DNA from: Deltaproteobacteria bacterium
Lineage (GTDB): Bacteria > Desulfobacterota > Desulfobacteria > Desulfobacterales > JAFDCJ01
Assembly: GCA_024277475.1 (NCBI GenBank)
Contig: JAJRVC010000246.1
Span: forward strand, 1-10,829
DNA length: 10,829 bases
Reading direction: 5' to 3'
Below, piece after piece: positions 1-5,755 of the stretch (position 1 is its first letter; each line of letters starts with the position of its first letter). The position numbers and the translations under genes were made by a program. The notes beneath the pieces are model-generated. The model saw only the letters and a list, made by a program, of their open reading frames with translations, made no database searches and was not told the origin of the DNA.

Positions 1-100
1 CCTTTTTCCTCTGAGCGGCGTTCTCCGCGGGTTTACGTCTGCGAAGTACGAAAAGTACGTCTCAACGTAAACCCTTGTGCAGCCTTGCTCAGAGAAAAAA
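1..100. repeat. Nested palindromic element at window edge
   Basis: An imperfect palindrome of about 100 bp. The outer arms are CTCTGAGC (9-16) and GCTCAGAG (87-94), a perfect 8-bp match, flanked by a T run (3-7) facing an A run (95-100). The inner arms GGGTTTACGT (29-38) and ACGTAAACCC (65-74) are a perfect 10-bp match. Inside them TACGTCT occurs twice (34-40, 56-62), as does GTAC around a GAAAA loop. The T and A runs make it look like a bidirectional terminator serving dctM and a gene to the left of the window. The size and nested arms also fit a REP- or MITE-like element. No duplication of flanking bases can be tested because the window begins here. Confidence 0.5.
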
Positions 101-130
101 TTGCTCATTTCTGAATTGGAAACTTACGCC

Positions 131-168
131 AGTGCCCATGGTTAAAAAAGGCTTCGTGGATGGGCACT
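131..168 (-). terminator. Hairpin downstream of dctM
   Basis: A perfect 9-bp inverted repeat, AGTGCCCAT (131-139) and ATGGGCACT (160-168), encloses a 20-nt loop. It starts 19 bp past the dctM stop on the minus strand. There is no T run directly after the second arm on that strand, so it is a weak candidate for an intrinsic terminator and could instead be an mRNA 3'-end stabiliser or a protein-binding dyad. Confidence 0.35.
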
Positions 169-186
169 ATCTATTATCCGGGGGCC

Positions 187-1512
187 TTATCTTCCGAAAT
201 ATAAATTCGGCAACCACAGGGCAATCCCGGGAAACAGCATGACAATGACTAAACCTAACATCATAACCAGTACAAAAGGTACAATCGAACGGTAGATATC
301 CGCCAGTGTTACTTCCGGAGGCGCCATGGCCTTCATCAGAAACAGGTTATAGCCAAAAGGAGGCGTCATGTATGCGATCTGGCAGGTAATCGTATAGAGA
401 ACACCATACCAGATCGGGTTATAACCCAGACTGATGACCAGGGGGACATAAAGAGGCGCAACAATGATCAGCATAGCCGTATCATCCAGAAACATGCCCA
501 TCAGGATGTAGGACAACTGCATCATCACGAGTATCCCAAACGGACTGAGGCCCCACCTTTCGATAAATAGAGACTTTATCGCATGCACGGCGCCAAGACC
601 GTCAAAAACGGCGCCAAAGCAAAGGGCTGCCAGAATCACCCACATGAACATACAACTGACGCTCAGCGTATTCTTTAACGTCTCATCCAATACCCGCCGG
701 GTTAGCCGGCCTTTCACGAGAGCGGCAAGGGTCGTTGCCGCCGCACCGGCTGCTGAACACTCGACCAGACTGGTGATGCCCATCAGAAACAGGCCTGTCA
801 TGGAAAAAATAATGACGATAGGAATAATCCCGGCCCTGAGCAGCCGCAACCGCTGCCCCCAGCTTATCTGCTGCCGCTCTTCCAGGGATAACGTTGGTCC
901 CATGTGCGGCTGCAGTCTGCACCTAACAGCTATATATGCGACAAACAAACTTGCCAACAGCAAGCCGGGAAAAACACCGGCCAGCCATAACTGTCCGACC
1001 GACTGCCTGGCAATCATTCCATAAAGAACAAGGACCACGCTGGGCGGGACCATGATGCCCAGGGAACTGCCAGCCTGGATGACTCCGGTGACCATGACCT
1101 TGTCATATTTTCGTTTAAGCATTTCCGGCATGGCAATACTGGCACCAATCGCCATGCCGGCGACGCTCAATCCGTTCATCGCCGATACGGCGACCATCAG
1201 GCCCATGGTTCCGATGGCTAAACCACCATGGACCGGGCCCATCCAGACATGGAACATTTTATAAAGGTCACTCGCTATGCCTGACTCGGAAAACATATAC
1301 CCCATGTAGATAAACAATGGCAGGGTCAGAAGCGGGTACCAGTTCAGCAACGCAAAGCTTGCGTTAAACGGCATTTCTGCGCCACCTTTGCCCCACAGGC
1401 TCAGAGCAAAAAACGTAGCGACACCTCCGATTGCGCCAAAAACACGTTGCCCGGTCAGGAGCATGAGCATCATCGAGGTGAATATCATCACAGCAATAAG
1501 TTCATGACTCAT
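187..1512 (-). CDS. dctM: TRAP transporter large membrane subunit (DctM)
   Basis: The large permease subunit of a tripartite (TRAP) secondary transporter in the inner membrane; it carries the ion-coupled transport path for a solute delivered by the periplasmic receptor. The 441-residue product is hydrophobic almost throughout, as expected for 11-13 membrane segments, and of normal length for the family. Recognisable family signatures are AGSSLGIMVPPSV about residues 148-160, GMFLDDTAML in the second half, and TPPFGYNLFLMK near the C-terminus. The frame stays open 123 bp further upstream, but the start used here is preceded by a strong GGGAGGAG ribosome site and its ATG overlaps the dctQ stop as ATGA, indicating translational coupling. 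The residue pattern fits the branch often annotated mannitol/chloroaromatic (FcbT3-like); the actual substrate is unknown. Confidence 0.93.
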   Translation of the reverse strand: MSHELIAVMIFTSMMLMLLTGQRVFGAIGGVATFFALSLWGKGGAEMPFNASFALLNWYPLLTLPLFIYMGYMFSESGIASDLYKMFHVWMGPVHGGLAIGTMGLMVAVSAMNGLSVAGMAIGASIAMPEMLKRKYDKVMVTGVIQAGSSLGIMVPPSVVLVLYGMIARQSVGQLWLAGVFPGLLLASLFVAYIAVRCRLQPHMGPTLSLEERQQISWGQRLRLLRAGIIPIVIIFSMTGLFLMGITSLVECSAAGAAATTLAALVKGRLTRRVLDETLKNTLSVSCMFMWVILAALCFGAVFDGLGAVHAIKSLFIERWGLSPFGILVMMQLSYILMGMFLDDTAMLIIVAPLYVPLVISLGYNPIWYGVLYTITCQIAYMTPPFGYNLFLMKAMAPPEVTLADIYRSIVPFVLVMMLGLVIVMLFPGIALWLPNLYFGR

Positions 1513-2024
1513 TGTATATCTTCTCCTCCCCTGGCCTTCGCCAAGTCTCTGAACCATGCCGCAATTGTCTGCAACAGCATCAACAGGATTCCAGTTCCCA
1601 TAATGATCTTGATGGGAGCCATAAGTGGTGCCCACGCGGATCGATTTCTTTGCCCGTACACTACGGCATATTCAATGCTGGAATAGGCGCCGATAAGTAG
1701 AACCACTAAGTAGAAGATAAGGAAGGGCGCGGTTAAAACGTCGGCCAAAGCCTGTCTCTGCGCAGACCAGCGGCCATAGAGAAGATCCATTCTAACATGC
1801 CCTTTGAGAATCATGGAATACCCACCGCCAAGCAGGTAATAAGCGGCCATCAGGAACTGCGCCATCTCCACGGCCCATATGTGGGGTTGGTTAAAGATGG
1901 TTCTGGATACAGACTCATACAGCAAAATTCCCATCATAGCGAAAACCAGGTACATTGAAAATCTGCCGACCGCTTTGTTCGTTGCTTCAACATATCGCAC
2001 GAAAGCTTTTACTACTTTAGGCAT
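1509..2024 (-). CDS. dctQ: TRAP transporter small membrane subunit (DctQ)
   Basis: The small membrane subunit that pairs with DctM and helps dock the receptor. The 171-residue product has four hydrophobic segments at about residues 20-40, 50-70, 96-116 and 133-155. The family hallmarks are present: an aromatic/glutamate motif before segment 2 (IWAVEMAQFLM, residues 49-59) and GHVRMDLLY (75-83) between segments 2 and 3. The start is preceded by AGGAAAGGGG. Its stop overlaps the dctM start (ATGA), so the two membrane subunits are translationally coupled. Length is normal for the family. Confidence 0.92.
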   Translation of the reverse strand: MPKVVKAFVRYVEATNKAVGRFSMYLVFAMMGILLYESVSRTIFNQPHIWAVEMAQFLMAAYYLLGGGYSMILKGHVRMDLLYGRWSAQRQALADVLTAPFLIFYLVVLLIGAYSSIEYAVVYGQRNRSAWAPLMAPIKIIMGTGILLMLLQTIAAWFRDLAKARGGEDIQ

Positions 2025-2267
2025 TTTAGCCCCTTTCCTTTGATACCTTTACTCAAAATAAATCAGGGTTCAGGATCCAAAGGCTACAACTGATGGAGAC
2101 TTCTCACCATAACTGATTAAGATTGGGAATACCCACCATGCCCCATCGGGTGCAATAACTTTATAAGCACGATAAAGACAGAATCCCTTTGATATTGTTG
2201 TTTACCCCGGAACGTTGAACCCTGAATCGCTTAAGCTATGTAAAATAAGCGCTCGATGCCCAATTCA
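2025..2267. other. dctP-dctQ intergenic region with inverted repeats
   Basis: 243 bp with no convincing gene, between two genes of the same operon. It holds CGCTTA (2228-2233) facing TAAGCG (2246-2251), a 6-bp stem just after the dctP stop. A perfect 10-bp pair TCAGGGTTCA (2063-2072) and TGAACCCTGA (2216-2225) could fold most of the spacer into one structure. Hairpins here could stabilise the dctP message or reduce read-through, so that receptor outnumbers membrane subunits, as is usual for binding-protein transporters. This role is inference. Confidence 0.4.
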
Positions 2268-3320
2268 TCAGTATCGGTAAGGGGGACCTGCGTCTTTCAT
2301 GGTTTGGGCATATTCTTTAAGTATTTTAACCACCTTGGCACTCCGGGGGCTCTTTTTGGCAACATCGTCCCAGAGTTTGAGAGCGGCATCTTCCACGACC
2401 TTCCACTCTTCAGCGGGGATCGTGGTAAGCTCCAATTTCCCGCCCTTGGTGCGGTAATGCGCTTCACCCCACCAGTACCAGTGTTGCCGGTAGTAGTGTG
2501 AGCTGTCCATTTGAAGGCGGAACAGCGTCTTCAGGCGATCCGGCAAGGCATTCCATGAATCGGAGTTCGCATAATACGAACCCGCCCAGGCACCGGATAT
2601 AGGATTGGTCAGATAATATTTGGTGACATCCGCCCATCCGACCGTATAATCCTCGGTGATACCGGACCAGGCAACGCCGTCCAGTTCACCTGTTTGAACG
2701 GCCATCTCAATGTCCTCCCAAGGCAGGGACATCGGCACTACGCCGAATTGCTGCATGAATCGGCCGCCGGTGGGAAAACTGAACACTCTCAGCCCCTTGA
2801 GATCTTCAAGGTGCCGGATCGGCTTGGTGGTCGCAAAATTGCACGGATCCCAGGCCCCGACACTCAGCCAGGTGACGCCTTTCACTTCAGAGAAGGCTTC
2901 CTCCCAAATTTCATTCAGCCCATACCAGTTCCACAGCACGGGAACATCCAGTGAGTAGCGTGACGCAAAGGGGAAGTAAGCGCCAAACACAGAAACATCG
3001 ACAGGTGCCGCAATGGAGTCATCATCACTCTGAACGGCGTCGATTGTCCCCTTCTGCATGGCTCTAAACAGCTCACCTGTGGGCACCAGTTGATCAGAAT
3101 TGTACAATTCGATCACCATCTCGCCATTGGCAACCTTGTTAAACGCATCGATTGCCGGTTTGCAGACATGTGCAGATAAGGCTGGACCGGCGTACGTCTG
3201 CATTCTCCATTTGATGGTCGTTTTTTTGGCCGCATGTACAAAAGGCGCGTTTACTGTTGTAGCCGCCACTGCAGCTGCTGCTCCCACCCCTGCTTTTTTG
3301 AGAAAATCGCGTCTTTTCAT
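2268..3320 (-). CDS. dctP: TRAP transporter substrate-binding protein (DctP family), Tat-exported
   Basis: The periplasmic solute receptor of the TRAP system. A twin-arginine signal (KRRDFLKK, residues 2-9) precedes an Ala-rich hydrophobic stretch and a likely cleavage after VHA at residue 30. The mature part has the DctP fold signatures: LKGLRVFSFPTGG around the conserved Arg178, then QTGELDGVAWSG (209-220) and YTVGWADVTKYYL (225-237), followed by a Trp/Tyr-rich C-terminal region. The pattern resembles the TakP/FcbT1 branch, whose members bind 2-oxoacids, lactate or aromatic acids together with a cation; the ligand here is not determined. The start is chosen at the second Met because AAAGGAG lies 9 bp upstream of it, while the upstream Met at 3338 would put that site inside the gene. 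The product of 350 residues is typical. Confidence 0.92.
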   Translation of the reverse strand: MKRRDFLKKAGVGAAAAVAATTVNAPFVHAAKKTTIKWRMQTYAGPALSAHVCKPAIDAFNKVANGEMVIELYNSDQLVPTGELFRAMQKGTIDAVQSDDDSIAAPVDVSVFGAYFPFASRYSLDVPVLWNWYGLNEIWEEAFSEVKGVTWLSVGAWDPCNFATTKPIRHLEDLKGLRVFSFPTGGRFMQQFGVVPMSLPWEDIEMAVQTGELDGVAWSGITEDYTVGWADVTKYYLTNPISGAWAGSYYANSDSWNALPDRLKTLFRLQMDSSHYYRQHWYWWGEAHYRTKGGKLELTTIPAEEWKVVEDAALKLWDDVAKKSPRSAKVVKILKEYAQTMKDAGPPYRY

Positions 3321-3414
3321 TTTACCTGCTCCTTTCATGGTTATGGGTTAATTGCCAACCAAATGCCCAGTTTGAACGGCATAAAACTATAGATGTTTAT
3401 ACAGATACTGTTTA

Positions 3415-3442
3415 CTTACATCCCTGAATAGGGGGCTGTCAA
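3415..3442 (-). promoter_or_regulatory. Candidate sigma70 promoter for the TRAP operon
   Basis: On the minus strand TTGACA (3442-3437) is followed after 16 bp by TGTAAG (3420-3415). The -35 box is perfect; the -10 box matches TATAAT at four of six positions. It lies about 95 bp upstream of the dctP start. It is the only consensus -35 noticed in this stretch, but the weak -10 leaves it tentative. Confidence 0.3.
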
Positions 3443-3618
3443 GTTTTTTGTGTCCAGAGCCGGCAGTTCGCCATAGGGATGAGCTCGGGTGGCGGCCCAA
3501 CAGTACCGGTTTAATCAGAAAAAATCATTTTTGTAATAAATAATGTTTCATATGAGTCTATTTGAAAGTAACTTTTCATCACCCCAATGCAGCGCTATCC
3601 TCTTGGCAAAAAAAGAGG

Positions 3619-3646
3619 TTGACTCAGTAGTTACCATCGTTATATT
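3619..3646 (+). promoter_or_regulatory. Candidate sigma70 promoter for the kinase gene
   Basis: TTGACT (3619-3624), a 16-bp spacer and TATATT (3641-3646) give five of six matches in each box. It would produce a leader of about 230 nt before the phosphotransferase gene. That leader contains the hairpin at 3695-3714. Confidence 0.45.
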
Positions 3647-3694
3647 TTTTTGGGGTTAAATTTGCGGCATTAAATATGACAATCTCGTAAAAAG

Positions 3695-3714
3695 TCAAAA
3701 TTCTCGAATTTTGA
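3695..3714. repeat. Perfect AT-rich hairpin in the kinase leader
   Basis: TCAAAATT (3695-3702) and AATTTTGA (3707-3714) form a perfect 8-bp stem with a CTCG loop, extendable by one G-U pair. It lies about 50 bp downstream of the candidate kinase promoter. No T run follows, so it is more likely an operator dyad or leader structure than a terminator. Confidence 0.35.
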
Positions 3715-3883
3715 TCTTATAGCCTATTGAAATTATTAAGTGTAAAATTTTATTTTTGTGCTTTTTGTGCCTTTTTGCGGCCACATCAAATATAAGCTGA
3801 TAGAATCGGCAGACTGATCGCGACCCGCGTTCCAACGGCAACTGACTGTGCTAACCGTTTCAGACCGAAAAGAGGAAATCGAC

Positions 3884-4837
3884 ATGTCCGACACAACAGG
3901 GCTTTTGAACCAGGAATTCACAGCGGAGGTATGCCACCGACTTTTACCGGATTGGAAAGGCCTCGATATTCACATCACTCAGCTCAGCGGCGGGATAACC
4001 AACAAATTGTTCCGCATTCAGTCGGAAAAGGGAGATTACACGGTTCGAATTTATGGCGATAAAACAGATCTGTTCATAAACCGTGACTGCGAGGCGCATA
4101 CGATTCAGGAAATGGCTAAGGTGGGCGTCGCTTCGAATATGATCAAATATATGCCCGAACTCGGGGTGACCATCGTGGAATTTATCGGGGATTCCATCGT
4201 TCTCACGAATGAACATTTTCTGAACCCAACGCTCTATCCCAAAATCGTTACACCGATTCGCAAAATCCATTCGAGCGGAATCCGGCTTAAACAGATTTTC
4301 AACCCCCTCGTGGAAGTAATGAAAATGTCGGCCATTCTCAAACAGCTTGATGCCGCCTATGAGGAATTTGATATTTCAGGCACCATCGAACGACTGGTCA
4401 AGCTATCGAGCATCATTAACATTCCGGAGAGTGAATATACACCCTGTCACAATGACCTGCTGGCCGACAATTTTATCCTGATCAACGACGATGCGCGCGA
4501 TAGATATGGTGCACCTATGTATATCATCGACTGGGAGTATGCCGGAATGGCGCCAAGATACTATGATATCGCGGACATGTTCCAGGAAATCCTGGCCCCC
4601 CGTGAAGCGGAAAAAGGCATTGTTGCGGAATATTGCAATGGCGAAAATTTTGACCGGACCCTTTTCTTTATAGATCTTTTCAAACCCTTTCCGGATATTT
4701 ACTGGTTCCTGTGGAGTCTGATTCAACTCAACGTCTCAAAAATAAAATTCGACTATTACGATTACGGCAAGACCAAATATGATAATGCCATCGAGAATCT
4801 GAATTTTATCGAAAAAGAATACGGTGTTGCCGTTTAA
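3884..4837 (+). CDS. Choline/ethanolamine kinase family phosphotransferase
   Basis: A cytoplasmic small-molecule kinase of the APH/choline-kinase fold, predicted to move phosphate from ATP to an amino-alcohol such as choline or ethanolamine. In order it shows a nucleotide loop LSGGITNKLFRI (34-45), the family strand VRIYG (54-58) followed by an INRDCE motif (65-70), the catalytic loop CHNDLLADNF (188-197) with Asp191 as likely base and Asn196 as metal ligand, and IIDWEYAGM (214-222) with metal-binding Asp216. All key residues are present and 317 residues is a normal length. The start is set by GAGG eight bases upstream of the ATG; an in-frame GTG 36 bp earlier lacks such a site. It stands alone, divergent from the TRAP genes and followed by a gene remnant, so context does not fix the substrate. 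LicA-like or thiamine-kinase-like activity is possible. Confidence 0.82.
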   Translation: MSDTTGLLNQEFTAEVCHRLLPDWKGLDIHITQLSGGITNKLFRIQSEKGDYTVRIYGDKTDLFINRDCEAHTIQEMAKVGVASNMIKYMPELGVTIVEFIGDSIVLTNEHFLNPTLYPKIVTPIRKIHSSGIRLKQIFNPLVEVMKMSAILKQLDAAYEEFDISGTIERLVKLSSIINIPESEYTPCHNDLLADNFILINDDARDRYGAPMYIIDWEYAGMAPRYYDIADMFQEILAPREAEKGIVAEYCNGENFDRTLFFIDLFKPFPDIYWFLWSLIQLNVSKIKFDYYDYGKTKYDNAIENLNFIEKEYGVAV

Positions 4838-4870
4838 ACATGTTCTGGTCATTACGATTATTTCTCTTGA

Positions 4871-5519
4871 CAAAAAGATATTTTTTTCATTGTCTGGCAG
4901 ATCCGTCTGCCCCAGGTCCTGACGGCTGTTGTGGCCGGAGCAGGACTTTCCGTGGGCGGGGCAGTGATGCAATCGGTTTTACGTAACCCTCTGGGCTCTC
5001 CTTTTACTTTGGGCATATCCCATGCAGCGGCCTTTGGCGCTGCTTTCTCCGTCATGATTCCGGGCTCCGGTACGATGGCCAGCACCCAGGTGGGTACGGT
5101 CTCTATTTCCAACCCCTATGTCACCACGGGTACGGCCTTTTTCTTTTCCATGATGACCTCTTTTTTCATCGTGGCTGTGGCCCGCATGCGCAGCGCCAAA
5201 CCGGAAGCCATGATTTTGGCGGGAGTAGCCCTGGGGGCCTTGTTTACCGCCGGCACCATGTTTTTACAATTTTTCGCAGATGATGTGCAACTGGCAGCCA
5301 TGGTGTTCTGGACTTTCGGAGACGTAGCCCGGGCCGGCTGGAAGGAGCTTGGAATCCTGGTCGGGGTAACCCTGGCCGCGACCCTCTATTTTGAAAAACG
5401 GAGGGATACACGCTGCCGTCGCTCCACAGGAAGTGACAGCGGATATCATCAAAGATGTCTATGACATCGCGGTGGAAATCCATTACCACAAGGGATTTCC
5501 CCTCGTCATTCCCAATTAG
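4871..5519 (+). pseudogene. Remnant of FecCD permease joined to FecE ATPase tail
   Basis: Two pieces of a lost iron-siderophore/cobalamin ABC transporter. From about 4889 one frame gives FecCD-family permease sequence without its first ~55-60 residues: IRLPQVLTAVVAGAGLSVGG, then MQSVLRNPLG, then FTLGISHAAAFGA, ending after WTFGDVARAGWKELG near TLYFEKRRD (about 5402). This is roughly the middle half of a ~340-residue protein. At about 5400-5405 the homology jumps to another frame (5403-5519) that encodes the end of the partner ATPase: IHAAVAPQEVTADII then DVYDIAVEIHYHKGFPLVIPN and a TAG stop. A permease C-terminus and most of the ATPase, together about 1 kb, are therefore missing. No start codon or ribosome site precedes the permease piece; a stop at 4868-4870 closes its frame. 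An AAAGGAG at 5520-5526 is probably the orphaned ribosome site of a further lost gene. Confidence 0.8.
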
Positions 5520-5755
5520 AAAGGAGAAAAATACACGGATCTTTTTTCTTCCCGATCATACCGAACCCCCCGTCTTAATAAGAGATATAAAATTTTAAAA
5601 ATTCGTTTCATTAAACTTGAAATAAAAAGATTAAGGTGATAACGTAGCCCCTTTTAGTGAAATAATGGCGGGTTGTGCAATGGAACCGGGTTATGCTGTG
5701 ACCGGATAAAAATTGTGCAACAGTGCAACCGGATCTGAATCATCAGGGAGTGGCC
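5520..5755. other. Upstream region of the rnfB fusion gene with short repeats
   Basis: 236 bp without a gene. The first part is AT-rich and continues from the decayed ABC operon. TTGAAA (5617-5622), 17 bp, TAACGT (5640-5645) is a weak promoter candidate. Closer to the gene TTGTGCAA occurs twice (5673-5680 and 5713-5720, 40 bp apart), and ACCGG occurs at 5685, 5701 and 5728, a clustering that could be a regulator-binding region. Confidence 0.35.

Larger units (their letters stand above)
3321..3883. other. Divergent intergenic region between dctP and the kinase gene
   Basis: 563 bp, AT-rich in its right half, with no convincing gene on either strand. It separates the minus-strand TRAP operon from the plus-strand phosphotransferase gene and should hold both promoters. 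Inside are a sigma70-like candidate for each direction, a perfect AT-rich hairpin at 3695-3714, and a low-complexity T/G stretch near 3752-3778 with TTTTTGTGC-like units repeated. Confidence 0.6.

Noticed and set aside
644..1264. Open frames on the plus strand opposite dctM
   Set aside because: They lie antisense to a clear family member, have no ribosome site or recognisable domain, and fit chance openings in GC-biased codons.
1513..1635. Longer DctM beginning at 1635
   Set aside because: The 41 extra residues are hydrophilic, overlap dctQ in another frame, and lack family similarity. The ATG at 1512 has a strong GGGAGGAG site and the ATGA overlap.
4867..4895. TTGACA promoter before the permease remnant
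   Set aside because: No acceptable -10 sequence lies 16-18 bp downstream, and there is no intact gene to drive.
5395..5519. Frame change in the FecCD remnant as a simple sequencing frameshift
   Set aside because: The sequence after the change does not continue FecCD. It matches the end of a different protein, the ATPase partner, so a deletion junction explains it better than a one-base error.
5723..5755. GTG start for the rnfB fusion
   Set aside because: It adds 11 polar residues before the membrane anchor and has no ribosome site, whereas the ATG at 5756 has AGGGAG at good spacing.
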